From Solenopsis invicta (taxonomy: Eukaryota > Arthropoda > Insecta > Hymenoptera > Formicidae), in the NCBI RefSeq assembly GCF_016802725.1, contig NC_052666.1, forward strand, positions 5,202,501-5,266,500: a stretch of DNA of 64,000 bases. Reading direction: 5' to 3'. This document shows positions 29,514-41,335 of the stretch, piece by piece. The number at the start of each line of letters is the position of its first letter. Position 1 is the first letter of the stretch. The position numbers and the translations under genes are program-made. The notes below the pieces were generated by a model that ran no database searches, was not told the DNA's origin, and worked only from the letters and a program-made list of their open reading frames with translations.

Positions 29514-32055
29514 AATTGATTTAAACATGTGTCAAAATAAACATGGTCAGAATACATTATTCGCTAATACAATTCAAAGTAGTAATTACGTAAAAGTAGT
29601 ATTCAAATAGTATTCAAAGTATTATAATATTTATATGTATATAAATAATTTATACATAAAATCAAAATAGAAAAGAACTGTATCTTTGAATTCAGAGATT
29701 TATTTTTTCCAGATTATTAATTAGGAATAACTTATGCATTTGTATCTCACGAACAATGTTATAGTCAAGCAAATTTTTATGAAATCGTGATATATGTAAT
29801 ATGTATCTTTTATAAGTGCTACTTTTAAATATAATTATAATTTGTTTCTACAGTGTAATTTCGTTGATCATTGTACATATAAAAGTATTATGCTACAAGT
29901 ATTGAAAAATGAATACTTTATGAGATATCTTTTATACTTTATATTAAAATATGCCAAATAAAATATAAAATTTCTCGTAAACTTTATTCTTCAATCATTT
30001 TTTGTACACAATAAGGGAAATCATCTTATAGCAAAAAATGTTTTATTACATTTAAAAAAATTATGGTCTTGGAAATTAATTTGATACCATTATTTGTTTC
30101 TCTTCAGACTACAATTTTTATCTCATTATATTTGTTATTTAGCCTTACTCATAAAATAATAAAATTATTAATTATGGGACATCCCGTATAACAACAATTT
30201 TATATATTCGAATGAAATGCATAAGTTATTTTTTGTATGTATGACATAAAATTAATTTTAACAAAATTTTTTTTTTTCTTTGTGCTATCTAAGATGACAA
30301 TATGTATTACAAAATTCTTAAAAAAAAAGTTTGGTGATCTGTCCAACTTAAGTTACATTCAATATATACACAAAACGTAAATCAATAATTATAGATTATC
30401 AATAAGTATAGGTTTATGTAACTCATACAGTTTTTATTAAATTTTACATAAAAAGACTATGGAAAAAAAATGTTATTACATATTCTTTCTATTGCCGCGT
30501 TATATAACAAATATTAATGTAGGTTTTTAGAAACATCCTATGCATATAGTGTAATTATATAGGATAACTTAAAATAATATAATTATTGTTCATAAAAACT
30601 TGTAATGTAGTACTACATTAATTAAAGAAAGTACTGTGAACAGCTTTGGGGACGTAGAAACGATGAAGAAGAACAAAAAAGTCTTTCATAATTATAGCAA
30701 ATATCATTTTTATGATATTTGCTATAATTATGGCATTATAAAATAAATCGTCAGAGTCAATGCTCGGTTACGCCGCGCCTTGCATAACCCACCATATCTT
30801 GTTTTGCGGCAGCGACGCGTAACGAAGGAAAGATCTGAATCAGACAGCAAGGCGCCATGGCACTTTTCCCTCGCCGCGCATCGCCGTCGTCGAACGAGAT
30901 ACGATCAGCTATGCAAGGCGCCGTGTAAAGCCCAAATCACACTAGCGATTGCCGATTGGATTGCGATTGCGATTGGCAATTATAAAATAGAGCGTTTCAT
31001 AAACGGCAATCACTAATCTCAATCGGCAACTGCTTTGCTCTGATTGGTAAAAAAGTAATCGCCAATTGTCAATCGCAATCATAATCCAATCGGCAATTGC
31101 TAGTGTGATTTGGACTTAACAGAGCATTTGCTCAGACATTTTATTTAATAACTTGATCATTATAGAGGATATCGCAAAGTAATGTAAGACGTTTTTGTTT
31201 TTCTTGACCGTTTCTACGTTTCTAAATCAGTCGTATCCTACTTCTAGGATACACTGTAGAGAGAGAGAGAAAGAGAGAGAGGGGGGGGGAGGGAGAAAGT
31301 AAGAGAGAGTGAAAGTTGGTTTATAATAGTCGTTACCGTAAGAAACTGGCCAATCATAATAGATTTATAAAAGAATACTTGACTGTGATTGGCTAATTTT
31401 TACGGTTATGCTATTATAAACCAATTTAAAGAGAGAGGGGGGGGGCAAAAAAGGGAGAGAGTTAATAATGATTTATAAGAACTCACCTTTCCACCCATCC
31501 TTTTTTAAGAGATAGGCGATGTCGACATAGTTTTGGTCTCGATTTATTTCCCATTGTTTATGCACAATTTTTTGAAAAACACTAACTCACACATGTAACA
31601 CGTTTTTTTGTGTCACACAAATATTTATTAAATAAAAACTTATATTTTAACTTCTACACACTTCTATACACTTCTCACTCACAATCAGTCGTACATGCGA
31701 TGTATTATCACGTCGCGCAACGGAAGAGAAGTGAACTCAAGTCGATGATTGCTCACCATCTCGTCGCTGTTTTGTTTACGCGCATCAACCGTTAGCGAGA
31801 TTATGCGTACAACCAATAATATATATTTGGAATTTGTATTGAAAGTTAGTGCTAGCTAAATTATTTTTCAATTTTTATAATTCTATAACATATATGTTAT
31901 GGTATTAAAAAAATGAAAAAATAATTATTTTTTTAGTGAATTTTATAAATACTTACAAAACTTTCCCAAATTGCTGGAGAATCTTGTAAATGTTTATTAA
32001 ATTTACTTAGAAAAAAAAACACATTTTACGGATAGATTTTATTTAGAAATGACAG
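29514..32055. other. E1 noncoding body (empty sites for insertions in E2)
   Basis: No gene is recognised. It contains the uninterrupted LTR-B target (about 29950), the uninterrupted LTR-A target (about 30460), the TTAA-type MITE (30930-31115) and the short hairpin MITE (about 31.32-31.43 kb). A GA-rich tract lies at about 31259-31310. It matches E2 segments at 1-14500 in inverse order. Confidence 0.75.
30930..31115. repeat. MITE with CCAAATCACACTAG ends (E1 copy)
   Basis: Terminal repeats CCCAAATCACACTAG and CTAGTGTGATTTGGAC, with TTAA at 31116-31119 and TAAA on the other side. It is the counterpart of 11457-11625 in E2. Confidence 0.7.
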
Positions 32056-33207
32056 CCCAATCAGCACACAATATTTAAAAAATGTTTTTAAAAACATTTA
32101 ACATTTTTAAAAACATTTATAAAAACATTCAAAATAATAGGTTAAATGACTTTTTTTCATTAAAAAAATGTTTATCTTAACATTAAAAAAAAGGTTTTTC
32201 AAATATTATAAAAACGTTTTTAAAACATTTAAAGAAAACGTTAAAGAAACGTTCTTTTTAACGAAGCATAAATGAGCAAAACAATATTAAAAAAAAAGTT
32301 TTTGTAATAAAAAAATTTTTCAAAAACGTTAAAATTAGTGGATTTACATTTTTTTTATATTAAACAATTTTTTTTAACATTAAGGTTTTTTTTCTGAAGA
32401 ATTTTTTTCTCGGAAATTTCTACGCGGTCACCCATCAAAGTTGCGACTCCAGTGTACGTTGCTTGACTTTTATGATCGCTGCGAACTGATTCCTCGTGAT
32501 GATCTGTAAACCCTTTGTGTTTATGCATGTACATCACTAATAGATCATATCAATATGTTATCGAAAAGACAAAATATATAATATATATAATTAAAGTATA
32601 TTATTTCTTTAAATATATGTAAGTTAATTTTTTACTGATTTTCATAGATGTTATTGAAACATTTTTTAAACAAATTTTAAATTTAATAATAATTGAAAAA
32701 TAAAAAGCTTAAATGTTAAATAAATAATACATAAACATAATTTTATAGAGATAAAAAATAAGTAAAAAATTAATATTAAATAAATATTAAATAAACATTT
32801 AAAAAATGCTTACTAAAATCATTTTTTCTATTAAATAATACATGAAAAATAAATACTTAAACAATATTAAATAAATATTTAAAAAATGTTTATTAAAAAA
32901 GAACAAATATTAATTATTAAATTAATATTCAGTAAATGTAAAATTAATGTTTTTGAAATAGTTGTTTCAGATCAAAAATTAATATAAAATGAATATTAAA
33001 TAAATGTTAAGTAAATGTTAAATTAATGTTTTTAAAAACGGTTTTTTTAAATAAAAAATTAATGTAAAATAAATATTAAATTAATGTTTAATAAATGTTA
33101 AATTAATGTTTTTAGAAAATGTTTTTTAAATAAAAAATTAATGTGAAATAAATATTAAATAAACGTTAAATAAACGTTAAATAAACATTTGCCTAAATCA
33201 TTATTTT
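32056..33207. repeat. AT-rich TIR element, left part (E1 copy)
   Basis: It begins CCCAATCAGCACACAATATT and consists of degenerate tandem AAACATTT/AAATGTTAAATAAA words. It is interrupted at 33207 by the LTR retrotransposon and resumes at 38182 to end at 38401 with the inverse terminus. It has no coding sequence. Joined length is about 1.37 kb. Confidence 0.75.
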
Positions 33208-34722
33208 TGTAACGCTGGTACTTTTCCGGTGTCGGTTACGGGATTTTAGGTTCAGGACGGGATGCTCGGATGTGCTCGCCGGATGTCCGGGTTCGTGTCG
33301 AAATGAGAACGCCGTATTTTGATAGTAAAAATGAAAGAGGTTAAATATATTTAGCGATACTTTGGTACAAATGAAATTATACAGTTCCGATATCGTTATC
33401 GGATGATACTGAGCTCCTTGTACAACATTACGGCCCTTAATTGCGCGGTCGTCGGCCCGCGGGAAATCAAGAGAACGATCACGTGATATTCGAATAGCGT
33501 CGCGGCACTTAACTGCGCGGTCGTCGGCCCGCGTGAATTTAAGAGAACAGTCGCAACGTATTTGCGCGGTACTTAATATCTAAACGGAAGGACTTGAACA
33601 ATTCGGAAACGGACGGACGGTGACTAGGCGCTTTGCGCGCGGCAGTAGCAAACGGGGTTGCTCGGTTTTAACATATATCTATATACATCGTTCGCGGCGG
33701 AACGTGCGATGTCGGAACGGATTCGCGGTTATCGCAGTGTAACGGCTCGGATGAGTCGTGTGATCTACGGACGGCTTCGGTCTACGCTTTAGGCGTACGG
33801 GATCCGTTTGTTAGAGTGGCCGCGCGGCGGTCCACTCTAATGCCGTGCTCGAGGCCTGATTGGCCCGTGCGGTTGACCGGTTACGGTCTCGGTACTCGAC
33901 GCCCTCGCGCTGTGCGCGGGCTGTCGACGGGGGCGGCCGGTTCGGCCTCATCTCGCGGGGGTAGCCCGGGAGGTACGGTGGCGGACACTGGAACGGTGTC
34001 GGCGCGGACGGTCCCCGAGAATTCCCGGGGACACTCGGAACGGTCTGGTCGGAGTGGCCGGACGACGAGAATGCCCGTCGTCCGGCTGTACGGAAGCGGA
34101 ATTGCCGTGCGGGGAGAATACCCGCCGTACGGCGCAACGGATTCGGATCGGATGTAGCCGGACGTACGGGAATGCCCGTCGTCCGGCCGGACGGTCCGGA
34201 TTGGCCGCGTGACGAGGATGCCCGTCACACGGCTGATCGGATTGGATGGCCTGCGCGACGAGAATGCCCGTCGCGTGGCTGAGCGGATCGGATTGGCCGA
34301 GCATACCCGGCCTCGGGGACGACGGTTTTACCCGTCGCGGGAAGGCTGGAACGAGAATGCCCGTTCCCGAGGAGGTGCTCGAGAATCCCCGAGCTAGGAG
34401 GCGCCGAGTATGCCCAGCGCTGGAGAGGATCCGATGAGATCGGATGTTCGGACGGATCTGTTTTACGTTGCCCACTGCCGGCTTATATATCGTTCCGCGC
34501 GGCTGAACGGACCAATCAGCGCGCGCGGACGGGCCGGCTAGAGTGGGAACGCTTTCGGAACGCGGCGTGTAGCGCGTCGGTCGCGCGCGGTAGCATGCGG
34601 TGGTCTTACGTAAGCCGATTGCGCGCGCGTGGGTCTTACGTAAGATACACGTGCTCGGCTGCGGTGCGTTCGACGGTTGGTCGGTCCGGAGTGGCGGCAC
34701 GGTGGAGGGGCGTATTGTTACA
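33208..34722 (-). repeat. 3' LTR (LTR-A)
   Basis: It starts TGTAACGCTGG and ends TTGTTACA as written on the plus strand. It has the same promoter palindromes, TATA box and hairpin array as the solo LTR at 12454, read on the minus strand. By eye it is identical to 36667-38181. Confidence 0.92.
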
Positions 34723-34737
34723 CCACCTCCCCCGTTT
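34723..34737 (-). other. Polypurine tract
   Basis: On the minus strand AAACGGGGGAGGTGG abuts the 3' LTR, the expected place for the plus-strand primer of reverse transcription. Confidence 0.75.
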
Positions 34738-34757
34738 AAAGTGGCGAACTTAGGCCA

Positions 34758-35708
34758 CTACGCCGGGAATTCCCGCACGTAGTGGCACTGTCCCCCGCGA
34801 TTGAATCTTAGGGTGAAACGGCGGTTAGAGAGGCGCACTTTATACTTGCGCGAGACAGTGGCGGCGTAATGAGGTACGTGGATGACCAGGTCATCTCGTA
34901 CGCGGACAGGCATCGGCGGGTGGTCATCGGTCTCGGTGGCCCTGGCTTCCGGTGACGGTGTTGCTGCAAGCTCGCGTGATCCCGGCATAGTCGTTGGTGG
35001 GGTGCACGGCGAGGGTGGCCGGATGATGGTGCCGGCGGCGACGGTCTTCTTGTTGCGCGTGTCCCGCGCGCTCGGTGTTGTCTCCCTGAAGGTCGTTTTG
35101 CGTCTGCCGGTGGCGGCAACCGGCGGTGCGGTAGTGGGGGTGTCGCCGTCGTCTAAGTCCGACAGGCTATCCCCGAATATGGCTCGCACCCTGTCCTTGG
35201 CCTGGGTGACCTTCGGCTGTCGCTTCGGTGGTGGTGGCGGCGTCGGTGGCGCAGCCCCTCGCCCTTGCTCCTCGCGGTTCGTTACCTCTGAGGAACGCTG
35301 TAGGACGCAGCCTACGGCCGGGGGAGGACGCTTCCCAGTTACTGGCGGCCTTGGGCGCGTGGGCTTGCGTGCTGGTGCGGTGTGGCCGTCTGTAGCCTGC
35401 CGGCTAGCCCTCCCTTGGACGAGCGCTTGGTCTGGAGTGCGGATCGTCGGTGTCCTTCGTCGCTTTCGTGATGGCGCCGTCATTAAGCTTCTAAGACGGT
35501 CCACGGTCATCGGTGTGACGGGTGGCGTCTGGTGCGGTGACCGGGTCGTTTGAATAACCCTCGTAGATTCCCTCGGTTGGTCAACGGTGGGGGTTGTTGC
35601 GGCGAATAGATGTGCCTGGTCCGTCGCGGTGGCCATCGCTTGGGACCACAGCGATTCAAACTCGGCATCGGTGGCCGGTCTGGTAAGGAGCGCGTCCAGA
35701 ACTTCCAT
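34758..35708 (-). CDS. Unrecognised Pro/Thr/Arg-rich protein of the non-autonomous retrotransposon
   Basis: 316 residues from an ATG at 35708. Residues about 1-45 (LDALLTRPATDAEFESLWSQ) are the only helical-looking part. The rest is low complexity, rich in Thr, Pro, Ala and Arg with a proline run. The C-terminal 50 residues (HYAATVSRKYKVRLSNRRF) look more ordered. No zinc knuckle or enzyme motif is seen. Position after the primer-binding site suggests a gag-derived or packaging-related product, but I do not recognise it. A further minus-strand open frame (35656-35892) overlaps its start in another phase. Confidence 0.5.
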   Translation of the reverse strand: MEVLDALLTRPATDAEFESLWSQAMATATDQAHLFAATTPTVDQPRESTRVIQTTRSPHQTPPVTPMTVDRLRSLMTAPSRKRRRTPTIRTPDQALVQGRASRQATDGHTAPARKPTRPRPPVTGKRPPPAVGCVLQRSSEVTNREEQGRGAAPPTPPPPPKRQPKVTQAKDRVRAIFGDSLSDLDDGDTPTTAPPVAATGRRKTTFRETTPSARDTRNKKTVAAGTIIRPPSPCTPPTTMPGSRELAATPSPEARATETDDHPPMPVRVRDDLVIHVPHYAATVSRKYKVRLSNRRFTLRFNRGGQCHYVREFPA

Positions 35709-36648
35709 GCTCGGATAGAACTTTCTGCAATTTTTGGTCCTGCGGAAGGCTCCTTATATACTCGTCCTGGACCGGGAGAGGTACCCCCTTCTCCTGGGGG
35801 AGCCATGTCCAGGACGCGTGTTGTTCACGAGGTCTGTTTTTTAGCGGTGTCAATGCCCCGGTTAGAATCTGCCGCTTCATCCTTCGCGGCATGAGTGTCG
35901 TCTGCTGGAGCCTTCTGCTCCGCTGACGTCAGGTTCGGAATTGGTCGGATCAGAATGGTACCCCAGGTGCGCTTGGACTTGGTCGAGTATCCTCGGTGCG
36001 TTCGGGTCGGCGGTTTCGGTGCGGCGGTCGCGATTTACCGGTGAAAACAGTCCCGGTCGGTCGGTAAAGACGGTAGCCGCTTAGCGCGGAACAAGACCTA
36101 AAACGGGGCCGGTCACGGTTCGCCAGGAGACTTCGAGAGGGACGATCGGTTTCGGCTTAAGGCGACTATCAGGCAAGCAGGGAAACGCATGGACGTGAGC
36201 GGTCGGCGGGAACGGTTTTTCGGGGATGATTCTCGGATAGGATCTCTGCTTCTCGGGAGGGGATACAAATAACATAAACGGTCGCGGTCTATCCAATCGG
36301 AGGAGGCGATCGCGGACGTAGGGGATAAGGGTTGGACCATGAAAAACAGTCATGGGCGGCGGACGCGGTTTCGTTTTTTTTTTTCTTTTAAAACGAGAAA
36401 AAAAAAACTTACGTACGGCACGGGACGATTAGTAGAAAATGATCAGATAGTAAGAAACGGTGATGGTGGGACATACAAGATGTACGAAAATTTTAAAAAG
36501 AAAAACGGTGACGGTTTATCGCGAAAATTATGTATGGAAGTGATCGGTCACGAAATCAAAAAACAACCCGGTCTATCGGTGAAGAAAAGGAAAGAAAAAA
36601 AAAACCTTCATACGGAACGAGCGGTCATCGGGAAACAAAAAAAAAACG
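35709..36648 (-). other. Leader region of the non-autonomous retrotransposon
   Basis: This lies between the primer-binding site and the 316-codon frame. The part next to the primer site (36340-36648) is A-rich on the plus strand (T-rich in the transcript) with repeated ACGGT words. No convincing coding sequence; it may hold packaging signals. Confidence 0.5.
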
Positions 36649-36666
36649 GTCCCTGTTCGGGCGCCA
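36649..36666 (-). other. Primer-binding site complementary to tRNA-Lys
   Basis: On the minus strand TGGCGCCCGAACAGGGAC directly follows the 5' LTR. All 18 bases match the tRNA-Lys type primer site known from lentiviruses. Confidence 0.88.
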
Positions 36667-38181
36667 TGTAACGCTGGTACTTTTCCGGTGTCGGTTACGG
36701 GATTTTAGGTTCAGGACGGGATGCTCGGATGTGCTCGCCGGATGTCCGGGTTCGTGTCGAAATGAGAACGCCGTATTTTGATAGTAAAAATGAAAGAGGT
36801 TAAATATATTTAGCGATACTTTGGTACAAATGAAATTATACAGTTCCGATATCGTTATCGGATGATACTGAGCTCCTTGTACAACATTACGGCCCTTAAT
36901 TGCGCGGTCGTCGGCCCGCGGGAAATCAAGAGAACGATCACGTGATATTCGAATAGCGTCGCGGCACTTAACTGCGCGGTCGTCGGCCCGCGTGAATTTA
37001 AGAGAACAGTCGCAACGTATTTGCGCGGTACTTAATATCTAAACGGAAGGACTTGAACAATTCGGAAACGGACGGACGGTGACTAGGCGCTTTGCGCGCG
37101 GCAGTAGCAAACGGGGTTGCTCGGTTTTAACATATATCTATATACATCGTTCGCGGCGGAACGTGCGATGTCGGAACGGATTCGCGGTTATCGCAGTGTA
37201 ACGGCTCGGATGAGTCGTGTGATCTACGGACGGCTTCGGTCTACGCTTTAGGCGTACGGGATCCGTTTGTTAGAGTGGCCGCGCGGCGGTCCACTCTAAT
37301 GCCGTGCTCGAGGCCTGATTGGCCCGTGCGGTTGACCGGTTACGGTCTCGGTACTCGACGCCCTCGCGCTGTGCGCGGGCTGTCGACGGGGGCGGCCGGT
37401 TCGGCCTCATCTCGCGGGGGTAGCCCGGGAGGTACGGTGGCGGACACTGGAACGGTGTCGGCGCGGACGGTCCCCGAGAATTCCCGGGGACACTCGGAAC
37501 GGTCTGGTCGGAGTGGCCGGACGACGAGAATGCCCGTCGTCCGGCTGTACGGAAGCGGAATTGCCGTGCGGGGAGAATACCCGCCGTACGGCGCAACGGA
37601 TTCGGATCGGATGTAGCCGGACGTACGGGAATGCCCGTCGTCCGGCCGGACGGTCCGGATTGGCCGCGTGACGAGGATGCCCGTCACACGGCTGATCGGA
37701 TTGGATGGCCTGCGCGACGAGAATGCCCGTCGCGTGGCTGAGCGGATCGGATTGGCCGAGCATACCCGGCCTCGGGGACGACGGTTTTACCCGTCGCGGG
37801 AAGGCTGGAACGAGAATGCCCGTTCCCGAGGAGGTGCTCGAGAATCCCCGAGCTAGGAGGCGCCGAGTATGCCCAGCGCTGGAGAGGATCCGATGAGATC
37901 GGATGTTCGGACGGATCTGTTTTACGTTGCCCACTGCCGGCTTATATATCGTTCCGCGCGGCTGAACGGACCAATCAGCGCGCGCGGACGGGCCGGCTAG
38001 AGTGGGAACGCTTTCGGAACGCGGCGTGTAGCGCGTCGGTCGCGCGCGGTAGCATGCGGTGGTCTTACGTAAGCCGATTGCGCGCGCGTGGGTCTTACGT
38101 AAGATACACGTGCTCGGCTGCGGTGCGTTCGACGGTTGGTCGGTCCGGAGTGGCGGCACGGTGGAGGGGCGTATTGTTACA
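36667..38181 (-). repeat. 5' LTR (LTR-A)
   Basis: Same length and, as far as I can compare, same sequence as 33208-34722. On the minus strand the TATA box lies upstream of the hairpin array, so the array falls in the 5' leader of the genomic RNA. Confidence 0.92.
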
Positions 38182-38401
38182 TTTTAAATATTTAGTTAAT
38201 GTTAAATAAATGTTAAATAAACGTTAAATAAATTTTAAATAAATATTTTTTCTAAATCATTATTTTAAATATTTAATTAATGTTAAATAAATATTTAATA
38301 AATATTTAATAAATATTTTTGTTATAATGAATTGTACAATAAAAGATTAATATTAAAAAAATATTACAAAAACATTTAAAAAATATTGTGTGCTGATTGG
38401 G
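38182..38401. repeat. AT-rich TIR element, right part (E1 copy)
   Basis: It continues the tandem AAATGTTAAATAAA words after the retrotransposon and ends with AATATTGTGTGCTGATTGGG. Confidence 0.75.
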
Positions 38402-38758
38402 AGTTTGTCAGCTGATAACATAGTTATACTTTCGTTTTATTTCTATTTTCGAAATAATAGACGAAAGTAAAACAATTATAATATTTGTAGTGGAATACAC
38501 AGAGATCTGAAATCATATAGTTATGTATAGCTAAGTTTTGCCACTATACTGTTTCAAAATTATATGTGCATATCTCAATACTTTATACAAGGTCTACATA
38601 TATTTTTTAAAATACATCAACATGATTGCAAATTATAATTTTTGTGCAAGATTTTGTCATATAAGAAATGTTGTCCTATAGTGGATTTTCTACTAATTTT
38701 TATATATAAATAATTTTACATACATAATAGAAACATATATCACGAATATTTTTTAAAG

Positions 38759-38827
<69 letters not shown>

Positions 38828-39195
38828 ATAATAATGAAGAGCTCCCTACTCGTCGCTGCCTGACGCGAGACGTGGGCCGATGAGTGGGGACTGTGGGGAG
38901 AGGGCGCTATCGTTAGAACGAGCGACCGTCGCGAGCCTGTTCTTTCTGGTGAGTGTGGCATGGCGGACCAGGCGGACTCAAGTGTACTTTGAATAATACA
39001 CGTAATACTGAAACGTCGCGTCGGCTCGGTTAGTCTTGAATCTGTGATTAGTCCTCGAGTCTGTGATCAGTTTGTAATTTGTGATAATTTTTTTTTAATT
39101 CGGTGTTTTCTAGTTGAACCCCGGCAACGACGACCAAGTGTAACCGACCAAGTGTAACCACGTGTATCTCATTTTGGTGTGCAGGACAACGCGTG
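38402..39195. other. E1 segment upstream of the three-exon gene, with (TA)n
   Basis: A long (AT)n tract lies at about 38759-38824, preceded by GTTGTCCTATAGTGGATTTTC, which resembles sequence before the (TA)n at 22.77 kb. The GC-richer stretch 38840-39190 may contain the promoter and 5' leader of the gene at 39196; no TATA box is obvious. Confidence 0.5.
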
Positions 39196-39274
39196 ATGCC
39201 GAGACGTAAGTACAAATTGTTTATTGTGTGCGTGTATGTATGTGTATATGGATGGGTGTATTTGCGTGGTGGGT

Positions 39275-39342
<68 letters not shown>

Positions 39343-40740
39343 ATACAAAAGGTGTACATCTAAATAAAGAATCCTCTCGAAGCTTTTCAAAGCTTTCTAT
39401 TTTCGCCAGGACACACACACACACACACACACACGTGCGCGCGCAAGTCGATTTCGATATTATTTCTCATTAGGATGTGTGTGTGTGTGTTTGTACACAA
39501 GGTATACATCTAAATCAAAGATTTCAAATTGCGGATTTTGTCAAATGCGCAATTCGAATAGAATCCGTGTATATGTGTGTTCACATTCTTCTCTTCAGAG
39601 CGCATATTTACGGCAATCATGTTTGCATGTGACATTCGACAGGATCCGCAATTTGACATCCTTGATCCGAATTTATAAACCGGTATATACCATAGTCGAT
39701 TCTTATTTCAGCACGAAGCGAAGATAGTATGCTGAAGGCAAATACGATGGCTTCTGAAGAAAAAAAACAGAAAGAGAGAGAAGAGAAGGTAAAGAGACAG
39801 AAAGAGATAGAGGAAGAGGAGAAGAGACAGAAAGAGAGAGAAGAGAAGGACAAGAGAGAAGAGAAGGACAAGAGAGAAGAAAAGGAAAATAGACAGAAAG
39901 AGAAAGAAGAAGAGGAGAAGGAACAGAAAGAAAAAGAAGAAAAACAAAAAAAAGAAATGGAAAATATGGCCAAGGTATTTATATGTATTTTAAATTAAAC
40001 CAATTTTTTTTGTGGTAGTCATATTATCATTTTTCCTCTTCCATTGATTTTGCAGTATGTCACATTTTTAATAAATCACGTTCTGAGTATTAAATATTTT
40101 ATTAATAGTCTAGAAACTGTTTTCACTTACAATCGTTCAAGTTTTAATCTTCTCAGAATTTATAGAACAAACAATATTATTTTTTTAAATATAAATTATA
40201 AATTATTCTTATTTTATATAGCCGATAAACTGTAGCCTATTAAATAAATAGTAGAATTCTACACTAAGAAGAAAATTAACTTTAGTTTAATAATTTTTAT
40301 TTTGAAATTATAAAACTGTTTTTTTAATTTGTAAATTTTTTGTAGAACAAATACTGCAAAATTATTTTAGAAACAATTATATGATAAAAAATTATTTTTA
40401 TTATGAAATGTTTTAGAAAATGGAAGCGTTACGCCGGACGGTGCAGAGGCTCAACAAAAAAGAAAAGCGGCAACGGTTCGCAAATAATGCATATCAGCGA
40501 AGGTATCTCCAGTCTGCAACACTAGCGTACGCGCCAGGGTCAGCGCCTGCGCCAGCGCCAGCGCCAGCGGCAGCGTATTCTGCGTATCCACCACCGCCAC
40601 CACCGCCACCTCCAGCGTATCCAGTACAAATCCATTCACCAGCGCCAGTCTATCCGTTAGCAGGAGCGTACCCGCTGGGGTATCCACCGCCACCGCCAGC
40701 GTACTCGCCAGCGTACCTGTATTATCAACATTATCGTTAA
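39196..40740 (+). CDS. Predicted three-exon gene: charged coiled-coil N-terminus, proline-rich C-terminus
   Basis: Exons 39196-39205, 39712-39974 and 40417-40740 give 198 residues. Splice sites fit: C|GTAAGT after exon 1, TTATTTCAG before exon 2, AAG|GTATTT after it and TGTTTTAG before exon 3, with phases that keep the frame. Exon 2 is almost entirely Lys, Glu, Arg and Gln in heptad-like order (about residues 18-90), a probable single helix or coiled coil. Exon 3 starts with a basic helix (RTVQRLNKKEKRQRFANNAYQ) and ends in an Ala-Pro and Pro-Tyr rich tail. I do not recognise a family. It may be E cargo or a host gene carried along. The first 10-nt exon is the least certain part; the ATGs at 39729 and 39747 are alternatives. 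Confidence 0.55.
39279..39340. repeat. (GT)n microsatellite in intron 1
   Basis: About 30 uninterrupted GT units, with a shorter (CA)n at about 39411-39434 in the same intron. Confidence 0.95.
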
Positions 40741-40885
40741 TTCATTCTTTTCCTCAATTTTTTTTTAATATCGTAAAACATACTTTTCTTGCTTTAATTA
40801 TATTAATTCACAAAATTATAGGCAATATAGCTTCTTTCTTTATACTTTTCTTATTTTACTTTATGTTATCTTAAATGAAAACTGT

Positions 40886-41207
40886 AGTATCAGACTATGC
40901 ACCATATTCGGTTTTCAATTTGCCATTCGTATGAATTTACTAAGTAATGCGCACGGTGGGATCCTCGCAAAGTGTGCGTGCACTTGTCATATGTGCTGAT
41001 GTATCAATCGTGCTCTTAGATTCTACGAAATCTAAGAGCATGAATCATTATGAATCAATCAATTCGTAATGATTTTTATTGTAATGAGATGCAATAATCT
41101 CTCGTGCCAAGTATATAGCGTTACTCTATACGATCCGCGAACTTTCAAATGGTAAGATTTCTACGGTACATATCTGTAAATGTATAAATGGTGCATAGCC
41201 TGATACT
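40886..41207. repeat. MITE with AGTATCAGRCTATGCACCAT ends
   Basis: A 20-bp terminal inverted repeat with one mismatch at 40886-40905 and 41188-41207. An internal perfect hairpin TGCTCTTAGATT/AATCTAAGAGCA sits at about 41010-41040. No coding capacity. Confidence 0.75.
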
Positions 41208-41335
41208 TAATTTATGATACTTTTGTCATTTACTCTTTAATTTTGTGTAATGAATATATTTCTTTTGAAAAATGGATGTCATAGATAGACGACAGGTTCT
41301 GCGTCCAGAGCGAAAAATTGATAGTGCACGTTTAA

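Larger units (their letters stand above)
33208..38181 (-). mobile_element. Non-autonomous LTR retrotransposon (LTR-A family), very young
   Basis: 4974 bp with two 1515-bp LTRs (33208-34722, 36667-38181) that look identical, including every reading frame compared, and a TTTT target duplication (33204-33207, 38182-38185). On the minus strand the order is LTR, primer-binding site (36649-36666), internal region, polypurine tract (34723-34737), LTR. The internal part is only 1944 bp and encodes no protease, RT or integrase, so movement would need proteins from an autonomous relative. It lies inside the AT-rich TIR element of E1. Confidence 0.93.

Noticed and set aside
39617..39973. 118-codon minus-strand Ser/Phe-rich frame
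   Set aside because: Exact antisense of the Lys/Glu-rich exon 2.
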